Below are positions 1 through 8,003 of a DNA stretch of 34,106 nt, one piece after another. Under the pieces are notes generated by a model. The model was not told the origin of the DNA, did not search any database, and was given only the letters and a program-made list of their open reading frames with translations. Position 1 is the stretch's first letter. Every line of letters starts with the position of its first letter. This DNA comes from Candidatus Ozemibacteraceae bacterium (GTDB taxonomy: Bacteria > Muiribacteriota > Ozemobacteria > Ozemobacterales > Ozemobacteraceae). Position numbers and translations under genes: made by a program. The stretch is taken from the NCBI GenBank assembly GCA_937998695.1, contig CALLCO010000250.1, forward strand, positions 1 to 34,106. The letters are read 5' to 3'.

Positions 1-317
1 ATCCGCCTCCCGACGAGAGCGGGGGTTCCGAAGTCTCGTTCTGAGGCGCTAGCATGACTACCGTATTAGAAACATCCGCCCTGGGGCCGGATTCGCCGGA
101 AGACGCAAATGGAGCAGGCCGGATCGGTCCGAGGGAGAGGCCGCTTCGACGTCCCGCGAGGCCTGGATGGCCTCGCGCCTCGCAGATCGCCATGGATGGC
201 GATTCTGCAAGGTTCGGACGACGAATCGAGCCGAACCCGAGGCCACCGATCCGAGCCGGCGGAATGGTGTCTGGAGGCGAACCCGGCCCCAGGGGTTGAG
301 AAACGGCGGAAGTCATA
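1..317. other. Window edge with no supportable gene
   Basis: I see no convincing gene here. The short ORFs of the track in this stretch (for example 54-299 plus and 58-246 minus) are arginine/proline-rich, resemble no family and lack a Shine-Dalgarno sequence. An inverted pair, ACGAGA near base 13 and TCTCGT near base 34, could form a 6-bp hairpin, but no T-run follows. A minus-strand reading frame opens at base 55 and runs off the left edge with only 18 codons visible, too few to judge. The last bases would be the 3' untranslated part of the minus-strand operon that ends at 318. Confidence 0.5.
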
Positions 318-1166
318 CTAGGGCCCGACGATGTCGACCCGGACGAGGTAATGAGCGGACTGGCTGCCGGAGGTCCGGTTAACCGACACCCCACCCTGCG
401 ACCCTCGCACTTGGGCTTCGTTCCCGCCGCCGGCCCGGTCCCCGGCGATCTCGCCGAGATACGTCCATTCCCCGAGCCGGACGCCGACCTGCGAGACCAG
501 CCGGGTGGCGTTGGTTTCGGGGCCTTCGGCGTAGCGCACCTCGACCACGGCGGCCCCTTCCCCGGCCCGGCGGCCGAGAATGCGAAGCCCTCTCTCGCTC
601 TTCAGCACCGCGGTCTGCGGGCCCCACGGGGTGGAGTGATCGACGACCCTGGTGGTTTCGTCGGTCAGGGCCACGGGAAAGCCCTCGAGGCCCACCACGG
701 TGCGGACTTCCGCGCTCCGATCGTGACGGGACCCCTGTTGGGCCTGAAGCCGGGTGCCGCGGTCACCCTGGGTCACCCCTCCCTGCCAGGTGCGGGCCTC
801 TTCCGCCGAGATCCGGCGCAGGGCAAACCGAAAGGTGACGGGAGGGTGGTCGAGTTCGGCGATCAGGGCGGCGGCCTGGTCGAGGAGGTCATCGCGGTCG
901 GAGTTCAGGACGAGAGCGCTGATCATGGGCGCATCGGCGACCCGGACCTGCCGTCCGAACGTCTGGCGCAGGATGTCGGCGATGGCGGCCGGCGATCCGG
1001 AGCGCAGCTTCACCACACGGGTGGCGGCGCGGGCCGGCGCGGCCCATCCCAGACCCAGAAGGATGGCCAGCAGCCCCAGAGCCAGCACCAGAACCCAGGG
1101 CCTTCGCCCCGTGGTCCGCCTTTGGGGAATGCCTTTGAGATGGGCTGGCGGGGGGCCGACGATCAT
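318..1166 (-). CDS. Membrane-anchored or secreted secretin-N-domain-like protein
   Basis: A 282-residue protein with a basic N-terminus, a hydrophobic segment at about residues 23-41 and a plausible cleavage site after ALA-type residues ('ARA', near 47). Residues about 49-110 look like the short secretin N domain (NolW/GspD N-domain type): a beta strand 'VVKLRSG', a helix with 'IADILRQTF', then 'ISALVLNSDRDDL' and a helix before 'LDHPP'. The rest resembles the small beta-sandwich seen near the core of type II/III secretins ('GEWTYLGEI'), but at 282 residues it is too short to be a pore-forming secretin. Its start ATGA overlaps the stop of the upstream GGT-transglutaminase gene, so it is probably translationally coupled to it. 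Fold assignment is by eye; the role is unknown. It could be a periplasmic scaffold or a remnant of a secretin-like protein. Confidence 0.7.
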   Translation of the reverse strand: MIVGPPPAHLKGIPQRRTTGRRPWVLVLALGLLAILLGLGWAAPARAATRVVKLRSGSPAAIADILRQTFGRQVRVADAPMISALVLNSDRDDLLDQAAALIAELDHPPVTFRFALRRISAEEARTWQGGVTQGDRGTRLQAQQGSRHDRSAEVRTVVGLEGFPVALTDETTRVVDHSTPWGPQTAVLKSERGLRILGRRAGEGAAVVEVRYAEGPETNATRLVSQVGVRLGEWTYLGEIAGDRAGGGNEAQVRGSQGGVSVNRTSGSQSAHYLVRVDIVGP

Positions 1167-3622
1167 GGGGTGGCCTCCTGAAGATCAGGCTCGGGAGAAG
1201 TGGTAGTGCGGGTGCCAGAAAGGCGGCGCGAGGGGCGGGGTGGCTGGAGGGCCCGGGCCTGGCGCGACCGGCTGTCAATCTCGTGGATGCGGAACAGCAG
1301 GCGGCCGGGGGTTTCGAGGGTGCCGGTGTCGCCGTAGCGCATGATCAGCCAGGTGGGGGGAATCCGCCCGCGGACGTGGTTGGTGGTGCAGACCGTCTCC
1401 CATCGCCCGTCGAGCCAGACCTCGTTCCAGATGTGCGTGGTGTCTTGCAGTCCGGGGCGCAGGATGAGTCCCCCCACCAGCCGGCAGGGAATCCCCCGCG
1501 CCCGGGCCATTCCCAAAAACAGCCTGGCTTTGCCGCTGCAATCGCCGTGGCCGAGACGCAGGAGGTCTTCGCCGGACATGCGACCGGGCAGGCGCTGGTA
1601 GGGGATCGCATGGCCGATGGTGACGGCGAGCCAGTCAACCAAAGCTCGCCCCTCCAGATCGGGAGGCACGCGGGCCAGGAATTCGCGTTCCCGGGGGCCG
1701 AGCGGTTCCGGGCCGCTCCAGCGGGCGGGGTCGTCCCAGGGGGGCGGGGCCCCGGCCGGGGCGGCCGGGTCGATTCGGACGTTCTGCCGCAACATGATCG
1801 CCGAGGCGGTCGAGGGCATGACGAGGCGGCGGCGCGGGGTCGGGCCGGGCGGTTCCTCGGGGAGGGGTTCCCCGATGTGTCGCCAACCGGTCGTAGTCTG
1901 CCGGTGGGAAGGGACGACGTCGGCGATGGCGACTTCATCGAGCCCCTTGCGGTGCCAGGTGAACACTTCGAGTTGCCAGGTCCGGGGGGTTTCGGGGTCG
2001 CGGCGCAAGGCAGCGGCGGCCCCGCTCCGACGATAATCGCCGACGGCCAGCAGGTGCGAGTCGAGGCTGGCCACGGCGGCCACGAGGCCGAACAAGTCCC
2101 CGCCGGGGGGGTGCACGGTGAGAGAGGCAACGGCTGGAGAGGGAGCCAGCGGGCGCCCGGGGTTGGGAGGCGCCCACTCGACCACGGGGCCACCGGGTTC
2201 CTTGGGGGCGAGGCGGGGGCCGTGGACCAGCTCGGGCAGGCTGAACCCACCCTGGATGAACCAGGCCAGGATGACGGCCAGGTTGGTGATGATCCGGTTG
2301 GCGCCGGCGCCGCCGATGGCCACAACGGGCCGGCCTTCCCGCAGGAGAAGAAGAGGCGCCTTGGCGGAGATTGGTCCGGCCTGGGGCGGATAGTCGGTGG
2401 GGTAGCGGGCCACGATCGGGGTGAAATTCCGCATTTCGTCGTTGTAGAAGAACCCGAGCGGAGAGAACGCCAGGGTGCCGAAGTGCCGGCCGAGGGTCAG
2501 GGTCATGCTGACGATGCGGCCCTGCCGGTCCCAGGTCACGAGGTGGGTGGTTTCGTCGAGCCCCGAGGCTGCCTCGGAGGGCAGACCTGGCTCGGGCTGG
2601 ATGCGGGCATGCTCCAGAAGGGCCAGGAAGCGGCGGGGTGAGGTCAGGCAGGCCGCGAGATGGTGGTATTTGATCTGAAGGGCCCTGACCAGGAGATCCA
2701 GGGTGCGGCGGGTCCGGGCGGGAGTGGTGAAATCGGGCAACCCTTCCCGTACCAGGGCCTTGACCAGCCCCATCACCACGATGGCGGAGGACGGGGGGGG
2801 CGGGCCGACGAGTTCCCAGGCGCCGACCGCCAGGCGAACCGGTTCGGCGGGGCGGGGGAGAAAGGCGGCGAGATCCTCCAGGCCATGATCGGAGCCGCGG
2901 GCCCGCAGGTCCTCGGCCAGAAGGGCGGCGTGGGCACCTCGATAGAACGAGGCGCCGCCGTCGATCGCCATGACCGACAGGACTTCGGCGAGTTCGGGAT
3001 GGACCAGGCGTTCGCCGGCGCGGGCCGGCCGACCCTCGGGGCCGAACCGGCGGCGAGCGAGCGGATCGGGAAACCGGCCGAGGTTTTTCTCGAGCAACCG
3101 TTCGAGCGAGGGAGACACGGGGAACCCGCGCCGGGCGAGGCGGATGGCGGGCGCCATCACCTCCGGCAGGCCGCGAACCCCGGCCCTTCGGTGCAGGTGG
3201 AGCAGCAGGGCCGGTTCGGTGGGGAGGCCGATCTCGCTGGTGCCGCCGTGCCGGCGGCGGGGCGGCGGGGCCGACGCATCCCAGGTCTCGATGGCGCCGT
3301 CGGGCTGGCGCACCAGGGCGAATCCGTCTCCTCCCAGGCCGGAGGTGGAAGGATCGACCACCGCCAGGACGAACGCCGCGGCGACGGCGGCATCGACCGC
3401 GTTGCCTCCCCGCTCCAGCAGACGGAGGGCGGCCTGGGTGGCCTCGGGGTGTCCTGTGGAGACCGCCCCGTAGGGGCCACTGGCGATCAACGTTCGCGCG
3501 GGGACCGGCCCGGCGAGGATGCCCAGAAGGGTCGCCAGAAGGATGAGTCCGCGAAAAGGGGCGGGGAGGCACTGGGAGCCGGTCAGGGGGCGGTCGCACC
3601 AGGACGGGGTGGGGATGGTCAT
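1163..3622 (-). CDS. Gamma-glutamyltransferase fused to a transglutaminase-like domain
   Basis: An 819-residue exported or membrane-tethered protein (hydrophobic segment about 24-41). Residues about 45-500 are a gamma-glutamyltransferase of the Ntn-hydrolase fold: 'GGNAVDAAVAAAF' and 'STSGLGGDGFALV' near the N-terminus; 'DETTHLVTWD', where Thr358 aligns with the autoprocessing nucleophile (Thr391 in E. coli GGT); 'FFYNDEMRNF'; then 'GGAGANRIIT' of the gamma-glutamyl site. Residues about 645-760 look like a transglutaminase core: 'GHGDCSGKARLFLGMAR' (Cys695) and 'THIWNEVWLDGRWETV' (His730). The third residue of the triad, normally Asp in a 'VDPT'-like stretch, reads 'VCTTN', so catalysis by this half is uncertain. 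A region of about 100 residues between the halves is not recognised. GGT cleaves gamma-glutamyl bonds of glutathione or peptides; transglutaminase-like domains act on amides or peptides. Start lies 36 bases after the kinase stop. Confidence 0.85.
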   Translation of the reverse strand: MTIPTPSWCDRPLTGSQCLPAPFRGLILLATLLGILAGPVPARTLIASGPYGAVSTGHPEATQAALRLLERGGNAVDAAVAAAFVLAVVDPSTSGLGGDGFALVRQPDGAIETWDASAPPPRRRHGGTSEIGLPTEPALLLHLHRRAGVRGLPEVMAPAIRLARRGFPVSPSLERLLEKNLGRFPDPLARRRFGPEGRPARAGERLVHPELAEVLSVMAIDGGASFYRGAHAALLAEDLRARGSDHGLEDLAAFLPRPAEPVRLAVGAWELVGPPPPSSAIVVMGLVKALVREGLPDFTTPARTRRTLDLLVRALQIKYHHLAACLTSPRRFLALLEHARIQPEPGLPSEAASGLDETTHLVTWDRQGRIVSMTLTLGRHFGTLAFSPLGFFYNDEMRNFTPIVARYPTDYPPQAGPISAKAPLLLLREGRPVVAIGGAGANRIITNLAVILAWFIQGGFSLPELVHGPRLAPKEPGGPVVEWAPPNPGRPLAPSPAVASLTVHPPGGDLFGLVAAVASLDSHLLAVGDYRRSGAAAALRRDPETPRTWQLEVFTWHRKGLDEVAIADVVPSHRQTTTGWRHIGEPLPEEPPGPTPRRRLVMPSTASAIMLRQNVRIDPAAPAGAPPPWDDPARWSGPEPLGPREREFLARVPPDLEGRALVDWLAVTIGHAIPYQRLPGRMSGEDLLRLGHGDCSGKARLFLGMARARGIPCRLVGGLILRPGLQDTTHIWNEVWLDGRWETVCTTNHVRGRIPPTWLIMRYGDTGTLETPGRLLFRIHEIDSRSRQARALQPPRPSRRLSGTRTTTSPEPDLQEATP

Positions 3623-3658
3623 GCAGGGTCTCCGGTGGATGGGGTGGTCACGCGGTGG

Positions 3659-6600
3659 TCATGCATTGCGGGGAGCCGGATGAGAGGATGGGAACAGGTG
3701 GTGATCGATGGCCCGTCGGGTTTCTTCGATGAGTTCGCCGAAATCGGACACGAGACGGCACGCGGTTTCCTGGTCTTGTTTCAGACAGGCGGCTTCGAGC
3801 CGGGCGGCCCAGTCGGCGAGCGCCTGGGCGCAGAACTGGGCGGCGGCTCCCTTGAGGGCGTGCGCCGCTTCCCGGACGCGGATGAGATCCTGGGCGGCCA
3901 GGGCGGAAGGGATGGAGGCGGCATAGCCGGCCAGGCCTTCCCGGAAATTCCCGGCCAGCTTGCGTGCCAAAGGGAGGTTCTGGTTGAGGCTGGCCAGCAG
4001 GGCGCAGTGATCGAAAACCTTGGTCGGGGGAGGGGGGCGGGCCGGGGCCGGCTGGGCGGGGGGCCGACGGACCGTGAGCCGGGCGGCCCAGGAACTGAGC
4101 ATGGCCGCCAGGCGTTGCGGAGTGAGGGGCTTGGCGAGATGGTCGTCCATGCCGGCGGCCAGACAACGTTCCCGGTCCCCTTCCAGCGCGTGGGCGGTCA
4201 GGGCGATGATGGGGATGCGCGAATCGGGGTTCACCGACTGCGCCCCACGGATCCGACGCGTGGCTTCGTATCCGTCGAGGCGGGGCATTTCGCAATCCAT
4301 CAGGATCAGGTCATACTGCTGGGTCTGCCAGGCCTCGATGACCTCCTCCCCGTCGAACACCGCGTCAGCGGAATAGCCGAGCATTTCCAGCAGCTTGAGG
4401 GTGATGGTCTGATTGATGTGATTGTCTTCGGCAAGCAGGATCCGGAGTGGCTTCCAGCCCACCACCCGGCTGCCCTCTCGGGGGGGGGAATCGCCCGACC
4501 GGGCCGGCGTGGCGTCGGGGGCCGGGGTGACAAGGGAAGGGGAGAGCTCCCGGACGAAGGCACCCGGGGTGGTGGGAGCAGCCGGCGGTGGGGAGGCGGG
4601 GGCCCCCTCGTCGAGGGCCAGGTCGGCCAGGCTCTGGACCAGATCCACCGGCCGGACGGGTTCAGGCAGGAAGCTGGCCACCCCGGCCCGGGTCAGGGCA
4701 TCCCGCTCGGACCGGAGATACCGGGGCGTGATGAACAGGAGTTTGGTGTGGGCGATCCGCCCGGCGGCGGGCGCAAGCGTGGCGAGGGTTTCGGTGACCG
4801 GGGCCACCAGGTCGGGTTCGTCGAGGAAAACGAGGTGAAACGGTTGGCGCTCGGCCACGGCCAGGGCCAGGGCGGTCCGGGCTTCTGACAGATCGGCGGC
4901 CTTCTGGACGTAGGCCCCGCCTTCCAAAAGATGGGCGGACAGACGTGTGCACCGGTCGGTATTCAGCACCAGAAGCAGGGTTCGGTGCCCGGCCGCCCAA
5001 TCCTTCCGGGGTTCCAGGGTGGGCTGGGGGGTGAAGGCCGCGGTGAACCAGAAGGTGGAGCCTTTGCCGACGAGGCTCGACACGCCGATCTCGCCACCCA
5101 TCAACTCCACCAGGCGCCGCGCGATCGACAGACCGAGGCCGCTTCCCCCGTGCCGCCGCCGGGAGGCGGAGTCGCCCTGGCTGAACGGCTGGAAGAGACG
5201 TGGCAACATCTCGTGCGGGATGCCGATGCCGGTATCGCGGATCCGGAACCGGATCAGGCCGGCCGGCTTCTGGGGGTCAGCCAGTTCCACGGTCAGGGCT
5301 ACCTCCCCGGTCGAGGTGAACTTGATGGCGTTGCTGAGCAAGTTGTTCAGGACCTGGCGCAGCCGGCTGGGATCACCCCGCAACGACAGAGGGACCTCGG
5401 GCAGAATGCGCCCGGTCAGTTCGATGTCCTTTTCCCGGGCCAGGAAAGCTGTCAGGCGCAAGGTGTCTTCGACCAGGGTCCGCAAGTCGAAATCGAGGGA
5501 TTCCAGCTCGAATCGTCCGGCCTCGATCTTCGACAGGTCGAGAATGTCGTTGAGGATGCCCAGGAGGTTCTCGCTGCTGGTCAACAGGGTCTTGGCGTGG
5601 TGCCGCTGCTCGGCCGACAGGGGCGAGGCCAGCAGGATGTGGGCCAGACCGATGATCCCATTGATGGGGGTACGGATCTCATGGCTCATACTGGCCAGGA
5701 ACCCGCTCTTGGCACGGTTGGCGCTCTCGGCCTGGGCAGCGTGGGTGCGGGACTGGCGGGCGGTCTCGTCGAGGCGCTGGTTGGCATTGATCAGGTCGCG
5801 ATTGACCATGGCCAACTGATCCATGGTGGTGGCCAGGTCGGCTTCCTGACGTTTGCGGGAGGTGATGTCCTGGATGGTGGTCAGAATCGCCGGTTGCCCA
5901 CCGAACTCGATGGGACCGCAATCCACCTCGGCGGGGAAGCATTCTCCCGTCCCTGGCCGGCAACACCGCCATTCGAATCGGGTGGACTGTCCTGCCAGCA
6001 CCTCGTCCCGGCGGGCCCTCAGATCGAGGCGGGGCGGGGCCGGGTGGCTCAAGGTTTCCATGGTCTGCTGGAGGGCTTCCTCACGGGTCATCCGAAACAG
6101 TTCGAGGAAGCGGGCATTGACGGCCAGAATTCGTCCTTGCGCATCTTGGACGAGGGTGGCCATGGGTAGATGGTCAAAGACCTGCCGGATATATCCCTCG
6201 GAGCGGGTCAGGGCATCCCGGGCCGCAGCGCTGGTCTGCTGGAAGGCGAAGAACCCGAGAAGCGCGACCAGGAACAGAAGCATCCAGAGCAGGGGAAACA
6301 AACGGGCGCGATAGACCAGGCGCCCGTGCTCCACGGCATCCTGCTCGATTCCGATCAAGCGAGCGGGAGTTCCCAGGGGAGCCACCGCGAGCAGGGAGGT
6401 TCCCCACCTGGTCGGCAGCGGTCCGAGGACGACGGGATCGCCCCGGATGAGGGTGGGCTCGTTCTCCGGCCAGAGTCGGAGGAGCTGGTCCTCGGCCAAG
6501 GGGGGAAGGGGAGCGACCTGAGCGCTTGGCAAGAGGGAGGGCGGCGGTGTCTCGAACAGCACGTGCAGCGTTCCCGCCTGGCGATCAATCAGGAAAAGGC

Positions 6601-7609
6601 GGCGTCCGGCGGTCTGCACGTGGCCAAGGCGGGCGATTCGGGACCCGTCGAGGGATGGAGGAGAGGATGATCCGAGCGCCTCCCCGGCCTGGTCTTCCCA
6701 TGAAAGGGCTGCCAGGAGGGCCACCGTTTGCCCCAGGGCCAGACGCCGACCCTGATCCACCGCTTCGCCCACCTGGACCGTCCGGCCGATGCCGATGATC
6801 AGGATAAGGGCGATGAAACCCAGGCCGAAACGGCTGTTCCAGCGACTCCAGGCCATCGTGTCGGGGTCGAAATACCGTTGCCGCCCGATCCGGGAGAAAT
6901 GGCGCCACGTGGTGAGGCAGAGAAAAATGGTTAGGACGGTTCCGAGGACCGGCAGGGGAATGCCGCCCAGGGTGGCCACCTCTGCCGGCGAGGTGATGTC
7001 AAAGGGGCAGTACCCCTGGACAACCCCCAGGACCCAGAATACCCCGGTCACCCACAAGACCAGCGACAGCATCGGCAAGCGCCGGCTTTCGGGGTGGGAG
7101 GCCTGCCGGAATCGCCAGACCCCCAAGCCGGCCACCAGGGCGGCGGGCCCTCCCAGCAGGAGGACCAGGGCCCACTGCCGGGTTAGGGGGTGATCGGAGG
7201 CTGCGGCGACCGCCGCCGTGACGGATGGCCCGACGACGGCCAGCCAGGAGGTGGTGGTGCCCGCCGGGGCGGAGGAGAGGGGGCGGGTCATGACCCAGGC
7301 CTGGCGGCCAAATTCGACGAAGGCCAGAAGGGCAACCATGCGGAGGATGCGGAGGGACGGGGCGAGGGGAAGGTGGCTCAGGAGGGACAACCCCAACAAT
7401 TGCAGGATGGCATCCGCCGCCAGGAGCAGGGCGGCCCCCGCCAGCCATTTCCAGGGGAAGGGCCGGGGTTCCAGGGGTGGGAGAGCGAAGGCGATGCACG
7501 CCAACAGGGCCAGGCTGAACCCCTGCAGGAAGGAAAGGATATCGAGTTGTCGGAAGAAAATCTCGGTCATCCTGTATCCCAATAGGATTCTCCGAGGGCC
7601 ACCGGACAA
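3659..7609 (-). CDS. Membrane-bound hybrid sensor histidine kinase (PAS-HisKA-HATPase-pseudoREC-REC-HPt)
   Basis: A 1316-residue BarA-like phosphorelay protein. About seven hydrophobic helices fill residues 25-280, followed by an extracytoplasmic-looking stretch (about 280-435) and another membrane helix (437-456). Then come a PAS domain (about 466-590), a coiled linker, HisKA with 'MSHEIRTPINGIIG' (His643), HATPase_c with 'LLSNAIKFT', 'DTGIGIP' and 'GGSGLGLSI', a receiver-like domain (about 876-1000), a canonical receiver (about 1056-1175; 'LMDCEMP', Asp1105) and an HPt domain ('AAHALKGAAA', His1250). The first receiver lacks the N-terminal acidic pair, and its conserved Lys is replaced ('LPEPV'), so it is probably a pseudo-receiver. 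The track start is a TTG with 'AAAGGG' 7 bases upstream; an in-frame ATG at 7570 has only a poor site. A -10/-35 pair lies at 7707-7735. No DNA-binding partner regulator is encoded in the window; the operon puts GGT-transglutaminase directly downstream. Confidence 0.93.
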   Translation of the reverse strand: MSGGPRRILLGYRMTEIFFRQLDILSFLQGFSLALLACIAFALPPLEPRPFPWKWLAGAALLLAADAILQLLGLSLLSHLPLAPSLRILRMVALLAFVEFGRQAWVMTRPLSSAPAGTTTSWLAVVGPSVTAAVAAASDHPLTRQWALVLLLGGPAALVAGLGVWRFRQASHPESRRLPMLSLVLWVTGVFWVLGVVQGYCPFDITSPAEVATLGGIPLPVLGTVLTIFLCLTTWRHFSRIGRQRYFDPDTMAWSRWNSRFGLGFIALILIIGIGRTVQVGEAVDQGRRLALGQTVALLAALSWEDQAGEALGSSSPPSLDGSRIARLGHVQTAGRRLFLIDRQAGTLHVLFETPPPSLLPSAQVAPLPPLAEDQLLRLWPENEPTLIRGDPVVLGPLPTRWGTSLLAVAPLGTPARLIGIEQDAVEHGRLVYRARLFPLLWMLLFLVALLGFFAFQQTSAAARDALTRSEGYIRQVFDHLPMATLVQDAQGRILAVNARFLELFRMTREEALQQTMETLSHPAPPRLDLRARRDEVLAGQSTRFEWRCCRPGTGECFPAEVDCGPIEFGGQPAILTTIQDITSRKRQEADLATTMDQLAMVNRDLINANQRLDETARQSRTHAAQAESANRAKSGFLASMSHEIRTPINGIIGLAHILLASPLSAEQRHHAKTLLTSSENLLGILNDILDLSKIEAGRFELESLDFDLRTLVEDTLRLTAFLAREKDIELTGRILPEVPLSLRGDPSRLRQVLNNLLSNAIKFTSTGEVALTVELADPQKPAGLIRFRIRDTGIGIPHEMLPRLFQPFSQGDSASRRRHGGSGLGLSIARRLVELMGGEIGVSSLVGKGSTFWFTAAFTPQPTLEPRKDWAAGHRTLLLVLNTDRCTRLSAHLLEGGAYVQKAADLSEARTALALAVAERQPFHLVFLDEPDLVAPVTETLATLAPAAGRIAHTKLLFITPRYLRSERDALTRAGVASFLPEPVRPVDLVQSLADLALDEGAPASPPPAAPTTPGAFVRELSPSLVTPAPDATPARSGDSPPREGSRVVGWKPLRILLAEDNHINQTITLKLLEMLGYSADAVFDGEEVIEAWQTQQYDLILMDCEMPRLDGYEATRRIRGAQSVNPDSRIPIIALTAHALEGDRERCLAAGMDDHLAKPLTPQRLAAMLSSWAARLTVRRPPAQPAPARPPPPTKVFDHCALLASLNQNLPLARKLAGNFREGLAGYAASIPSALAAQDLIRVREAAHALKGAAAQFCAQALADWAARLEAACLKQDQETACRLVSDFGELIEETRRAIDHHLFPSSHPAPRNA

Positions 7610-7706
7610 AGTCTGGCCCTTTCACAGATTCGCCTTCCGGCGGGAAACGCACCTCGCGCAGAAGAAGAGGTAACCCCATGAGGCATGCGTCTGTTCCCCG
7701 ATGTGG

Positions 7707-7735
7707 AGGATACCACCCTAAGACTGGTGAGTAAA
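7707..7735 (-). promoter_or_regulatory. Sigma-70-type promoter for the kinase/GGT operon
   Basis: Read on the minus strand: -35 TTTACT (7735-7730), a 17-base spacer ending in TGG, and -10 TATCCT (7712-7707). TGG before the -10 makes it an extended -10. Transcription would start near base 7700, giving a leader of about 90 bases to the TTG start or about 130 to the ATG start of the kinase. Confidence 0.55.
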
Positions 7736-7946
7736 GGGTGAGACGAGGGGAAATCCCCGCCGTCCATGCTGTTGTTTCCGTTTCCGTGATTGGGTTTCCC
7801 TTTGGCTTTCCGATCGGACTCTGCCGCTCGCGGGATGCCGAAGGCGGAGGAACCTGTCTTGAGTCACCCAAAGGACCGCCCCGGGGGCAAGGCACGCATG
7901 TGTCCGGGTGGGAGGCACCCAACCCTGGTCAGGGCAGGCGTCGATA

Positions 7947-7955
7947 TGCTATGCT
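7947..7955 (+). promoter_or_regulatory. Extended -10 promoter for the pseudo-receiver/stn unit
   Basis: TGC directly followed by TATGCT forms an extended -10 element. I do not see a good -35 at 17-18 bases upstream. The predicted start near 7962 leaves a leader of about 42 bases with a GAGG ribosome site 8-9 bases before the ATG at 8004. Confidence 0.4.
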
Positions 7956-8003
7956 GGCCACGCCAGATCGGCGAATACCAAAGAAACGAGTGAGGTTGGC
8001 GGT

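Larger units (their letters stand above)
7610..8003. other. Divergent intergenic region
   Basis: This 394-base stretch separates the minus-strand kinase operon from the plus-strand pseudo-receiver/stn unit. I find one promoter candidate for each direction (listed separately). The transcribed leader of the kinase would be roughly 90-130 bases long. Several short G/C-rich words recur, such as GGGAAACC and its complement, and one patch on the minus strand (near 7665-7690) contains GGGGTTACC, which faintly recalls part of a GEMM riboswitch, but the rest of that motif is not in the right order. No gene is seen. Confidence 0.5.

Noticed and set aside
1-55. Possible minus-strand gene starting at base 55 and running off the left edge
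   Set aside because: Only 18 codons are visible, codon third positions are not strongly GC-biased, and there is no ribosome site; the TAATAC near its start is not enough.
7660-7700. Possible c-di-GMP (GEMM) riboswitch in the kinase leader
   Set aside because: Only a GGGGTTACC-like fragment is seen; the other conserved segments (GCAAACC and the second stem) are not in the right order or spacing. A covariance-model search would settle it.
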